Shown: positions 53,926-62,022, numbered from the stretch's first letter. The stretch: DNA of 64,000 nt from Tatumella punctata (GCF_039523735.1 NZ_BAAAFW010000095.1:124001-188000), one strand, 5' to 3'. Numbers and translations: made by a program. The notes: generated by a model not told the origin, from the sequence alone.

Positions 53926-54753
53926 ATGAATGAAAGTAAATATATCGTTATTACCGGCGGAGCCAAAGGTGTTGGTATGGTTTATGCTTCACACCTGGCA
54001 AAAGACCCGGAAAATATAATAATAGTTACCGGACGCAGTAAAACCCCGCCAGACAGTATAATCCACCGGTTAAACTCAAAATTCCACTACCGTAGCCTTG
54101 ATGTTTCAATAGAATCACAAATTATCCCTTTCTTTTCAGAGATAATAGAAAGCTTTGGACGGATTGATATTTTAATAAATAACGCCGGTATTTGGGGGCC
54201 TGTCGGGAAATTTAATACCAATGACCTCTCTGAATGGTTTGATACTATAAAAGTTAATCTGACCGGTGCTGTCAGTTGTACACATGCAGCAATGCAGTAT
54301 ATGGTTCCCCAAAAGAGCGGTATTATTATCAATATGGCCAGCAATGCAGGAGCTCACCGCTGGCCGAACTGCTCTGCCTATTCCGTTTCAAAAGCAGCTA
54401 TTATGAAACTGACAGAGAATCTTGCTATAGAGTCAAAAAAAGATAACATTTCTCATTATGCCTTTCACCCCGGGCTTATTCACTCTACAGGCATGGCAAT
54501 GGCGCTGACTGAAAATCCTCCGGAAGAGTACTGTGCGGTCAAAAGTGCATTAGACTGGATCCTTAAAGAAAAAGATCTCGGAAATACAGTCAGTGCTGAA
54601 GACAGCATTCCGCATATTGAAAAGTTATGCAGTGGTCATTATAAGCAGCTAAGTGGCCTGTATCTGAATGTAAAAGATAATCTGGATGAGATCCTGGATA
54701 ATATCAGAGATGTAAGAAGACATAACAGTTATCAGCTGAAAGTGACTTCATAG
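53926..54753 (+). CDS. Short-chain dehydrogenase/reductase
   Basis: 275 residues. Classical SDR features: the dinucleotide motif TGGAKGVG (residues 10-17), ILINNAGIWGP (about 82-92), the catalytic serine in NMASNAGAH and the YxxxK pair in YSVSKAAIMKL (about 151-161). The C-terminal 60 residues are charged. Base composition is clearly more AT-rich than the ccm operon, and the gene stands alone, both signs of transfer. Substrate unknown. Confidence 0.85.
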   Translation: MNESKYIVITGGAKGVGMVYASHLAKDPENIIIVTGRSKTPPDSIIHRLNSKFHYRSLDVSIESQIIPFFSEIIESFGRIDILINNAGIWGPVGKFNTNDLSEWFDTIKVNLTGAVSCTHAAMQYMVPQKSGIIINMASNAGAHRWPNCSAYSVSKAAIMKLTENLAIESKKDNISHYAFHPGLIHSTGMAMALTENPPEEYCAVKSALDWILKEKDLGNTVSAEDSIPHIEKLCSGHYKQLSGLYLNVKDNLDEILDNIRDVRRHNSYQLKVTS

Positions 54754-55199
54754 TAATACGCACCGTGTCTTTACTTCCTGCCGGTGAATGACCATGAATA
54801 TGATAATCAATTATTCCCGATAACCAATATCGGGGATACCTTTCCGGCAACGATAGCGTTAAGCTACTGGTGCTATTTAAGTTATTATTTCTTCTCCTCT
54901 GCGATTCCTGTAAGTATCCCTCACCCGCAGAATACAGATCTCCTGCTGGAAAAGACCCCCCGGATTGCAGCCTGTTATAAAAATCCACGCCGCACATATA
55001 TCGCCGGAATCCTGCTAGTAGCATTATTACAGTGCCAGTCGTGATACTTTCAGCCGGCTAATTCCCCGGCCTGGCGGCTGATAATAATGACAGCGGGCGG
55101 CATACTGCCCGCTGTTTATTCATACTCTGTCAGTATAAAACCGTAATGCAGATTTTATGCCGGTTACTTCCGGAATAATATCCGGTGATATAACTGCCT
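54754..55199. other. Gap between the SDR gene and the DUF4432 gene
   Basis: 446 bases. No convincing gene; the plus-strand frame 54784-55044 has no supportive features. A hairpin at 55090-55115 lies between the two convergent genes. Confidence 0.5.
55090..55118. terminator. Hairpin terminator between convergent genes
   Basis: ACAGCGGGC (55090-55098) pairs with GCCCGCTGT (55107-55115) over 8 bases, with TTATT on the right and TCATTATTAT in the minus direction. It may serve both flanking genes. Confidence 0.65.
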
Positions 55200-56408
55200 T
55201 CATTCCTGAGCAATAGGAGTATCGCTGACAATGATCTTATCATTTCCCTGAATCTGCTTAACCCGTTTTTCGGTCTGCTGTACTGCCTTCGCATCTTTCA
55301 GTAATGAATACGTCAATGTAAAATCAGTACTTTCACCAGCAGCCAGCTGTTTTACCCGGCCCTGCTGTTTCTCAATAGTCACCGGATAGGCATAATTTGT
55401 TCCGGGCTCAATACCGGTCACGTAGCCCTGTTTCAGGGTGTCAGTATTTTTCCACATGGTCAGCAGCGGAAGCTGGCGAGTATCAAATTCAATAGAAACC
55501 CCTTTATCGCCTTTACTATTGATCAGCGCCGCCAGTGTTTTTCCATTATCATCGGCTTTGGGGACCAGATTAAATACCATTTCATCAAAGTCGCGGGTCG
55601 GAGCAGCGTACTGATCCCAGTCTGCCATACCTTTTTTCGCATAATCGTTAAACGGTGAGACCGATTTCAGCGGCGCAATAAAGCGGGCATTTTTCTCCAG
55701 AATCGGCTGGCCGAAATTACTGTGATAAATAATTTCATAATCATGAGGATAATCCGCATTATTGGTCAGCACATCATGAATCGTAAAATGGTCTGATCCC
55801 GGAATATAACGCAGCTCGGTCTGGGTATCCAGTCTGGCCTTTTTAAAGGTATGCTCTTTCAGCAGGCCACGGATCCGGATTTCATGGGGAGCTTTGTCAT
55901 CAACAATAACTTCCACCTTCGACGCCGGGGTATTGCCGGCCTTACCGTGCAGGGTATAGAGCATACCGTCCTGAGTAACCGGGTGGCCTGTCCATTCATA
56001 GCCACAACGTACCATCATCTCATTAAATCCTTCCAGCCAGCCTAATCCGTTGCGACTTTCCAGATTAATATAGGCCGGGTTCACAACCTCCCCGACGGGT
56101 GAGTCCCAGCCCAAACGGATACCATCACCTTTCGCATAAAGCAGATCCATTCCCCGGCCCGGGCTTAAAGCAATGGTCAGCCCGGGCGAACTGGTAATGG
56201 TCAGTACCTTTGACCCTTCCTGTTTACCGCCATGCAGAACTTTTTGCTGAATGCTGAAATCAGTACCCGCCAGTTTCAGCTGCTGGCTGGTTATCTGCCA
56301 GTCGCCTTTTTCTGTATTACTTTCTGTATCTGTCAGCAGCCAACTCTGCGCCGATGCCTGTCCACAGATACAACCAATAACCATCAATGCCAGGACACTT
56401 TTTTTCAT
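55200..56408 (-). CDS. Exported DUF4432 family protein (aldose-epimerase-like fold)
   Basis: 402 residues with a signal peptide (MKKSVLALMVIGCICGQASA, cut before Q21) that sends it to the periplasm. The body matches the DUF4432 galactose-mutarotase-like superfamily: PGRGMDLLYAKGDGIRLGWDSP, GLGWLEGFNEMMVRCGYEW, and HDYEIIYHSNFGQPIL. Most DUF4432 proteins are cytoplasmic sugar-binding enzymes, so the signal peptide is notable. Isolated gene; function unknown. Confidence 0.82.
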   Translation of the reverse strand: MKKSVLALMVIGCICGQASAQSWLLTDTESNTEKGDWQITSQQLKLAGTDFSIQQKVLHGGKQEGSKVLTITSSPGLTIALSPGRGMDLLYAKGDGIRLGWDSPVGEVVNPAYINLESRNGLGWLEGFNEMMVRCGYEWTGHPVTQDGMLYTLHGKAGNTPASKVEVIVDDKAPHEIRIRGLLKEHTFKKARLDTQTELRYIPGSDHFTIHDVLTNNADYPHDYEIIYHSNFGQPILEKNARFIAPLKSVSPFNDYAKKGMADWDQYAAPTRDFDEMVFNLVPKADDNGKTLAALINSKGDKGVSIEFDTRQLPLLTMWKNTDTLKQGYVTGIEPGTNYAYPVTIEKQQGRVKQLAAGESTDFTLTYSLLKDAKAVQQTEKRVKQIQGNDKIIVSDTPIAQE

Positions 56409-56683
56409 TTTTCCACCCTTCCGGCTGAATTGATTTAGCTTCAGAGAGGAAAGATTACAAAGTCACGCACAATAAAAGTGTGACAGTTATCACTGCCAAT
56501 GGTTTCCGGATGCAGTTATGTGAATTACGCCACAATAAAACATTAAGAATAATTACACTGATAAGCTGCCGGGAGCTATAGCCTGAGGGGCATTGTAAGC
56601 CCTCAGGCAGGATGGTCTCTGTTTCAGCCGGGCACCACAGAGTGTCGTCATATCCGATAAAAAAACAGACTCACTCGCAAGGT
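56409..56683. other. Gap upstream of the DUF4432 gene
   Basis: Holds the expected promoter of the minus-strand DUF4432 gene and a small dyad near 56583-56606 (CCTGAGGG/CCCTCAGG). No gene seen. It ends at the IS remnant. Confidence 0.4.
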
Positions 56684-57080
56684 GGCAATCCCCCATTTTT
56701 AACCGGGGCGGTAAACAGAATCAGTTTATACGATAAATATACTGCATCAATATATTGCCCGTATATTCCGGGCCATTATCACGACGTATTGAAGAGGGCT
56801 TCCCTTTCCATTCAATGATCGACTCCAGTGTTTTTATGACCCGGATAGCCGGCAGTGAAAAATTAACCTCAATTGCCAGTGCTTCGCGGTTAAAGTCATC
56901 AGTCATATTCAGCAGACGCACAGAACGCCACTCTGATAACAAATCCATAAACCCGCTGATGTTACGGCTTTCGGAGACAGCCAGTGGTTCAGGCTTATCG
57001 CGTTTTAACCGCTTTTCAGGCTTTATACGCATGTTAAGTGACAGATATGATAGATCTTTTTGTAGTGCCCTCTGCACCCT
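56684..57080 (-). mobile_element. Decayed IS3-family element, copy 1
   Basis: Contains a minus-strand piece of an IS3-type orfB transposase and, at its right-hand terminus, the end-like CAATCCCCCATTTTTAACCG at 56690 onward. The same sequences recur in copy 2 at 58425-58965 in the same orientation. Compared with copy 2, the coding part between the NGPEY motif and the terminal QYI segment has been deleted. Confidence 0.8.
56721..57077 (-). pseudogene. IS3-family transposase orfB fragment
   Basis: 118 codons of a DDE (rve-type) integrase core: NMTDDFNREALAIEVNFSLP, then IIEWKGKPSSIRRDNGPEY with the second catalytic aspartate, directly joined to the C-terminal MQYIYRIN. The first DDE aspartate region reads GFMDLLSEWRSVRLLNMTDD. 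The last catalytic glutamate region is deleted, so it is inactive. Confidence 0.85.
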
Positions 57081-57420
57081 TTCATACTACCTAACTACAG
57101 GTAACACAGGCCGGATTGCCGGGTTTTCGGACTGTTTGTAATTCTGATAAGCCAGTCAGAAATTTGCAGATTATCCCTGCGGAGAACGGGCTTATAATGG
57201 TAATAACATTCACTAACACTTAGCGCAGGTATCTCATTAATTATACCTGCTGAGGTACTTTTCGTTGGGATGCATTTACATAGCGCAGATTTATTTGTAT
57301 ATTTCTTTAGAAGGAAAACATTTATATACATGCAACCCAAGAGCATAATCAGAATTACACACCCAACTGTCAGTAGCACTAAGAAATAAAATAACGGGAA
57401 CTTTAAGGATCCATAAATTT
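57081..57420. other. Gap between IS copy 1 and the UDG-like gene
   Basis: 340 bases, AT-rich toward the right. Contains no recognisable gene; the minus-strand frame 57095-57379 is cysteine-rich and has no family match. The promoter of the following gene should be here. Confidence 0.4.
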
Positions 57421-58260
57421 ATGCAAATATCAAACTTCGACAATTTGATACATATTAAAACAATAAAAAGATTGACGGATACGCTATCAGATGTTGATTT
57501 TATCAATAGTGGAATAATTGACTATGCTTCACCAATCCCGGCTTTTGGACGTCTGTCTCGTTCAAAAATAGCCACATTAGGACTTAATCCTAGTGACAAA
57601 GAGTTTAATGACAGAAACCACAAAGAGATATCAGGCCATAAACGACGATTTAACACTCTGAATTCTTTAAATATCAGTAACTGGAAAAACTTAGATGATA
57701 ACTCAGTCAATAGAATTGCTGAATCATGTGAAGAATATTTTGAAATTAATCCGTATAACTCATGGTTTAAACAACTTGAAAACTTAATATCTAACTCCGG
57801 GTTTAGTTATTATGGCCAATTCGCAAATGCCTGTCATCTGGACCTGATACCATTTGCCACATGTAAAAAATGGTCATCACTGGATAAAAGCAACAGAGAT
57901 TTTTTACTAAGAGAACTATCCCCCTCTTTAGGGGAAATCATAAAAAACTCAAATATTGAACTCATAATACTAAACGGAAAATCAGTGATTGATAACTTCA
58001 AAAAAATATCCGATATATCATTATCAGAACATAAAGAACCATCATTTGATTTACACAGACATGGGGGCAATGATGTTTTAGGGTATGAGTATACCGGTTT
58101 TTTCAGGACGATATCAGGGATCGATATTGGTAGAAAAGTATACATATATGGATTCAATCACAACTTACAAAGTAGTTTTGGCGTATCTAACACCGTCAGA
58201 AATAATATAAAAAACAGATTAAAAACATATTGCGAATCGACCATCACTAACTTTAGATAA
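57421..58260 (+). CDS. Uracil-DNA-glycosylase-superfamily-like protein
   Basis: 279 residues, clearly AT-rich. The motif KIATLGLNPSDKEF (about 49-62) fits motif 1 of the UDG fold (GxNPS), HLDLIPFATCKKW (about 139-151) lies where the family has its second conserved strand, LIILNGKSVI (about 182-191) is a typical central strand, and YGFNHNLQSSFGVSN (about 248-262) is placed like the DNA-binding HPS loop. I know of no close named relative. It lies between two decayed copies of one IS. DNA-base recognition is a fold-level inference. Confidence 0.55.
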   Translation: MQISNFDNLIHIKTIKRLTDTLSDVDFINSGIIDYASPIPAFGRLSRSKIATLGLNPSDKEFNDRNHKEISGHKRRFNTLNSLNISNWKNLDDNSVNRIAESCEEYFEINPYNSWFKQLENLISNSGFSYYGQFANACHLDLIPFATCKKWSSLDKSNRDFLLRELSPSLGEIIKNSNIELIILNGKSVIDNFKKISDISLSEHKEPSFDLHRHGGNDVLGYEYTGFFRTISGIDIGRKVYIYGFNHNLQSSFGVSNTVRNNIKNRLKTYCESTITNFR

Positions 58261-59120
58261 CGACTATCCCTTATCAATACCTCCCATTCATTATCAACCT
58301 CACCTTTAATCGGGGTTGATAATTAAAAAAAGCTCGTATAACAAAAAACATAAATTATTATCAGCCCATCAAAAACCGGGAGTTAATTACAAAAATAACA
58401 ACCACAATTTATTGATAGTGGTTTGTCGTCAACCTCCCTTTTTTAACCGGGGCGATAAGAACAATGGTAACCCCCCATTTTTAACGGAGGTAATAAGTAG
58501 AATCAGGCCATACGCTGAATATACTGCATCGGTGTAAACCCATTCAGTGCCATATTCGGTCGTTGGTGATTATAAAAATATTGCCATTTTGTCGCATATT
58601 CCTGCAATTCATTTAATGACGAAAACAGGTGCTGGCCAAGTCAGTTATAACGTACTGTCGCGGTGATAACGCTCAATGTAAGTATTCTGCTGAGGCTTTC
58701 CCGGCTAAACAAAGTTCAGATGAATATTCTGCTGTTCAGACCATATTATCGGTACATTTCCCGCAGACTCCGCGCTATTATCACAACGTATTGAAGAGGG
58801 CTTCCCTTTCTATTCAATGATCGGCTCCAGTGTTTTTATGACACGGATAGCCGGCAGTGAAAAATCAACCTCAATTGCCAATGCTTCACGGTTAAAGTCA
58901 TCAGTCATATTCAGCAGACGCAAAGAACGCCCCTCTGATGGCTGCTTATGCATAACATCATAAACCCGCTGACGTTACTAATATGATATGACAGTGAATT
59001 AACAGCAGATCATACTACCAATATGTTGATAACTTCTTACTCACGACCTCAAAATCGCTTGGTGTCACAAGACTCTAATGGCCTTCATCTCTGGCAGCAA
59101 TTATCAAGTCGGTATCATTA
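58261..59120. other. IS remnants and left direct repeat, no intact gene
   Basis: 860 bases. Holds a short spacer, the nested IS3 remnants (58425-58965) and the left copy of a direct repeat (59024-59124). Frames on the plus strand are shadows of the remnants. Confidence 0.6.
58425..58965 (-). mobile_element. Decayed IS3-family element, copy 2 (nested ends)
   Basis: Two terminus-like sequences occur in tandem (58432-58455 and 58463-58490, each around CCCxTTTTTAACxG). Read on the minus strand, the coding remnant contains the C-terminal orfB end KWQYFYNHQRPNMALNGFTP then MQYIQRMA and stop (58510-58625), and further on the DDFNREAL region (58780-58925) shared with copy 1. Frames are interrupted several times, so it is dead. 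About 170 bases from 58776 are nearly identical to copy 1. Confidence 0.8.
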
Positions 59121-59124
59121 TTAC
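59024..59124. repeat. Imperfect direct repeat, left copy
   Basis: About 100 bases starting TGTTGATAAC and ending near TATTACC, similar to 60017-60117. The pair flanks the alpha/beta hydrolase gene; the left copy includes the hydrolase stop codon. Confidence 0.7.
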
Positions 59125-59909
59125 CCCAATGTTTTTTGTGATTCGTTATAACTATCTATTGCTTCTTGATAAAGTTGAATTAGTTTATTTGAGAATGCAA
59201 TTCTCTCATGATACTCGGTATGACCTGTAGTACTTCTGTAATTTCTGACATTTTCAAGGCTTGAAGTCACAAGACCAATTGGTAGCTTAACAAAGTTAAA
59301 TTCACCAATACGATATAGCCACGTTAAGATTGCGTCATTCGTACTAAAAAGGTTCGAATGTGTGATATTTCTTAAGGTTCTTATAGATGATATTCTTGCG
59401 TCATAATCATCTTTATTAATTGCACCTGCAATCGAAATTGAGGTTAACACGTTATCATGATCTAAGTTTCGCATTGCCTCAGTGATTACTCTTACACCAA
59501 GAGAGTGCCCGATGAAAATGGCTTTATCTTCATCGTGCCACATCGTGTTGATAAATCTGGCCAGTTCCTGACCTGCTAAGTTTGCTTCCTTTGCCGCAGT
59601 AGTCCATGCAGAGAAGATTGATACGACATAGCTAGCGGTTTTCAACAAGCCTATTGCAGGCATAACTATCGAGGTTAGAGTAGAAATACTCATACGTAGA
59701 ATGGATGATGATTGCCATTTTACGTAAATTATAGGGGCGTCAATTTTACTCGCAATAAAGTCTTTCCAGTCCTCACTGTCTTGAGTAAGAAATCCCGGTG
59801 CAATTATAACAGGGACACCATCATGATCCTCATTCAGAGTGAGGATTTCAATCTGACATGTTCTCTTGAAACCAAAAAGTAATTTATAGGTATCTATAAA
59901 AATACTCAT
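59121..59909 (-). CDS. DUF726-like alpha/beta hydrolase
   Basis: 262 residues from the ATG at 59909; another ATG at 59921 is abutted by the AGGAGG ribosome site and so cannot be used well. The segment VPVIIAPGFLTQDSEDWKDF starts the hydrolase fold (about 31-50), a hydrophobic stretch at about 78-100 suggests membrane contact, GHSLGVRVITEAMRN (about 134-148) holds the nucleophile serine, and GHTEYHERIAF near the C-terminus offers the catalytic histidine. Resembles the DUF726/TMCO4 group of unknown role. AT-rich, isolated and flanked by direct repeats, so likely acquired. Confidence 0.7.
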   Translation of the reverse strand: MSIFIDTYKLLFGFKRTCQIEILTLNEDHDGVPVIIAPGFLTQDSEDWKDFIASKIDAPIIYVKWQSSSILRMSISTLTSIVMPAIGLLKTASYVVSIFSAWTTAAKEANLAGQELARFINTMWHDEDKAIFIGHSLGVRVITEAMRNLDHDNVLTSISIAGAINKDDYDARISSIRTLRNITHSNLFSTNDAILTWLYRIGEFNFVKLPIGLVTSSLENVRNYRSTTGHTEYHERIAFSNKLIQLYQEAIDSYNESQKTLG

Positions 59910-60016
59910 TAAAGCAATCATCCTCCTGAGCTCTGCAATTCTACTCCCTGAGCAGGATAAATAAACGATGGAATTAAGAGGTTTTTATTATATTATTTTC
60001 GGTAATTAGCCTGATC

Positions 60017-60117
60017 TGTTGATGACCACTTATTCATAACCTTAAAATCTCTTGGTCTGGCAAGACGTCAATGACCTTTACTTCAGGAATTCATTATCAA
60101 GTTGGCAGCATAACCTT
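60017..60117. repeat. Imperfect direct repeat, right copy
   Basis: About 100 bases, similar to 59024-59124 with scattered substitutions (shared blocks CTTAAAATC/CTCAAAATC, TTATCAAGT). The two copies are about 993 bases apart in the same orientation. Confidence 0.7.
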
Positions 60118-60174
60118 AAGCGCCATCGATTTACCTTTATAATCCTGCCCACGTAATGTGGGCACAGCCCTAAG

Positions 60175-60460
60175 AGAGGTCTGGTGCTTCGCGAGGTATC
60201 TCGCGGCCTTTTGCATTCTTTAGCTTGCTGTACCAGGCATAGCGCTGGGATTCATACAGGCTGAACGTATCCGTGCTGTGGCGCTCACACGGATACGTTC
60301 AGCGAGTCAGGGCTTCATCGCGAAATTCGGGTGTGTACTGTTGACCGGTCGTTATGTTGGCTGATGCTGGTTTTGCCATGAGTGATCACCTCTGGTTGAG
60401 GATTCACTCACTTAGTCGCGAGTCCGCCATTGACAGGCAAGATCAGTACAGATGGTGTCC
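60175..60460 (-). mobile_element. IS3-family orfA remnant
   Basis: On the minus strand from about 60380: MAKPASANITTGQQYTPEFR, then DEALTR and a stop, and after a break the piece SLYESQRYAWYSKLKNAKGRE. Both match the N-terminal half of an IS3-group OrfA (HTH type). The middle is lost and replaced by an inverted ACGGATACGTTCAGC segment. The element-like end GATCAGTACA lies near 60440. Not functional. Confidence 0.7.
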
Positions 60461-60568
60461 CCTGCAGACGCCACATTCACCTGTAAGTCAATGATTAATA
60501 ATTCAATAAATTAGTAGGTATAAATTTATGCCCGTATTTATACCCACAAACACTGAAAGAAGTGGGTT

Positions 60569-60880
60569 TTATCCAACCCCTCTCGCTATATCTTTCACCA
60601 TAAACGTCACCACTCCAATCACCCGAGCAGCATCCAGCGCATCCCCCTCAATGATTCCACCGTCAGTGATAAAGCGGCCAGCGCCGACTGTCGCAAACAG
60701 TTTTTGCTGACCGGCCAGATCGAGCAGAACCACACTCCCCGCTTTCGCCGGTATGCCTGGCTCTACTACAGCGTAGCCCTCATCTGTCGGAACGATGATC
60801 GACGATTCAGTGATACCCATAACTGAGTTGGGTGTCAGGCGATGTTCGATGTAGTCTTTTGCGGGGGATGGGAAGCCCAT
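60569..60880 (-). CDS. Short UmuD-like (S24-type) phage protein lacking catalytic residues
   Basis: 103 residues, GGAGAAAAG before the start. The N-terminus MGFPSPAKDYIEHRLTPN is that of UmuD (MGFPSPAADYVE), and the end DAARVIGVVTFMVKDI matches the UmuD end. In between, the serine of the SM motif and the catalytic lysine have no equivalents (the strand reads AKAGSVVLLDLAGQQKLFATV). So it can fold like UmuD/HumD but should not cleave. Small proteins like this occur in enterobacterial prophages; it may modulate SOS or polymerase V, which is inference. Confidence 0.7.
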   Translation of the reverse strand: MGFPSPAKDYIEHRLTPNSVMGITESSIIVPTDEGYAVVEPGIPAKAGSVVLLDLAGQQKLFATVGAGRFITDGGIIEGDALDAARVIGVVTFMVKDIARGVG

Positions 60881-60976
60881 GTTCTTTTCTCCAGTATACT
60901 GATCATTTGTCAGGATTTTAATTACTCCCGTATGTCATATATTAGCAGTTCACTTCATTACTGCAGGTGCTAACAC

Positions 60977-61555
60977 ATGGCAGATTATAATCCAGCAAGA
61001 AAAGAAATAAGAAATGCTAAAAGAAAATTAGAAGAGATGAAAAAATCTAATAACTATGATGACTTTGAGCAAGCGTGGAGAGATTTTACAGGATATATTG
61101 GCTTGTCTCACAAAATGATGATGAGAGCAGTTGGCGAGAGAACGGAGAAGTTCAGAAATGCGTTTAGCGAAAAAAATAAATTAAAAAGTAGTGATGAACT
61201 TCTTGTTTACATTGATCAATCCCGTAACTCTAAAGAACACTTGATTCAGGATTTAACAAAAAAGGTTCCAGCATCTATATCTTATTCAAGCCAGCCCGGC
61301 GTCAGGAGATTCCATATTGATAAAATGGTAATAAAAAATAATATGGTAACAGAGTACAAGGGAGATCCATTGGTCATGACGTTCAACCATGAAACAGCAG
61401 CCTTTTTACCTATTATAAATAGAGGCAATAGGTATAACGTACCAAAATTACACCTAGGAAATGACATATCAAGAATAGATATACCGAAGGCTGCTGAATT
61501 AGTTATATCATTTTATGAATCATGGATTGATGAAACTGAATCTAAATTCCCATAA
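60977..61555 (+). CDS. Unknown protein with HEPN-like motif next to phage tail genes
   Basis: 192 residues, AT-rich, AGGTG upstream of the ATG. The N-terminal 95 residues are predicted all-helical (RNAKRKLEEMKK, DFEQAWRDFTGYIG) and end in YIDQSRNSKEHLIQDL, which carries RNxxxH, the pattern of HEPN ribonucleases. Residues 100-192 look beta-rich. It is the only plus-strand gene among the minus-strand phage tail genes and overlaps the last of them by 14 bases tail to tail, the usual position of phage cargo (moron) genes. I do not recognise a named family. Confidence 0.7.
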   Translation: MADYNPARKEIRNAKRKLEEMKKSNNYDDFEQAWRDFTGYIGLSHKMMMRAVGERTEKFRNAFSEKNKLKSSDELLVYIDQSRNSKEHLIQDLTKKVPASISYSSQPGVRRFHIDKMVIKNNMVTEYKGDPLVMTFNHETAAFLPIINRGNRYNVPKLHLGNDISRIDIPKAAELVISFYESWIDETESKFP

Positions 61556-61739
61556 GTGCAATAAGTTCCTCCATAGATTCCTTAACTACTATTGAGTTAA
61601 AGTCGCCTCCTGAAAATTGTATTCTTGACGCATTACCTCCTTCGTCATGGCCGGGGGTAATGTAATCAATGTTAAACTGGTTAACCAGAATCACATCACA
61701 ATCCATATATAACGGAGTTAATTTTATCATCTTAATCAT
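61542..61739 (-). CDS. Small phage protein, FlbD-like
   Basis: 65 residues with GAGG before the ATG. The pattern IKLTPLYMDCDVILVNQFNIDYI, read in two parts, followed by SIVVKESMEELIALMGI, is that of the short FlbD-like/phage beta-barrel proteins (KLT...VxVNxxxI..I...VVKESxEEl). Role in phages unknown. It lies 73 bases after the Tad2-like gene in the tail operon. Confidence 0.6.
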   Translation of the reverse strand: MIKMIKLTPLYMDCDVILVNQFNIDYITPGHDEGGNASRIQFSGGDFNSIVVKESMEELIALMGI

Positions 61740-61812
61740 TACTTACCTCTATGATTATTAATATATTCGCTATGAAATTCTTGTCCATCAGTAAACAACA
61801 CCACATTTTCTA

Positions 61813-62022
61813 CTACTCAGACTTCCAATCTTCTGCATTAATGTCAATATCAGCAGGTATATAAGATGTCATTTCATTCCCATCGCTCTGCCTTATGAAA
61901 AAACCTGCAAGTCTCAATGAGTCTTGATCGTCAGGAAGATGAACTATAGTTATCGGGTAGAAATCATCACGATATACGGCAATGCCGCCAATAGCTTCTT
62001 TCATAGCATCTGTATAATTCAT
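61813..62022 (-). CDS. Small phage protein, DUF2829/Tad2-like candidate
   Basis: 69 residues. The start MNYTDAMKEAIGGIAVYRDD and the end SYIPADIDINAEDW follow the DUF2829 pattern (a first helix with AL..G..V.R..W, and a closing PS..D..A.DW). Members of that family include Tad2, a phage protein that sequesters Thoeris signalling molecules. The tryptophan expected after the first arginine is replaced by aspartate here. The ATG follows the tailspike stop without a gap (TAGATG), so it is translationally coupled to the tailspike. Family assignment is tentative. Confidence 0.55.
   Translation of the reverse strand: MNYTDAMKEAIGGIAVYRDDFYPITIVHLPDDQDSLRLAGFFIRQSDGNEMTSYIPADIDINAEDWKSE

Larger units (their letters stand above)
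59910..60568. other. Gap with right direct repeat and an IS3 orfA remnant
   Basis: 659 bases without an intact gene. Contains the right copy of the direct repeat and a broken IS3-family orfA on the minus strand, each listed separately. The stretch 60480-60568 shows nothing I can name. Confidence 0.55.

Noticed and set aside
54784..55044. Plus-strand frame of 86 codons after the SDR gene
   Set aside because: No ribosome site, no family match and it runs through likely untranslated sequence and hairpins.
57095..57379. Minus-strand frame of 94 codons beside IS copy 1
   Set aside because: Cysteine-rich low-quality peptide with no motif; overlaps the likely promoter of the UDG-like gene.
60881..60935. 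LexA-like box before the UmuD-like gene (CTG...CAG dyads and CAGTATACTG)
   Set aside because: The half-sites are 9 bases apart instead of 10 and the central TATATA-type sequence is absent, so it does not fit the SOS box.
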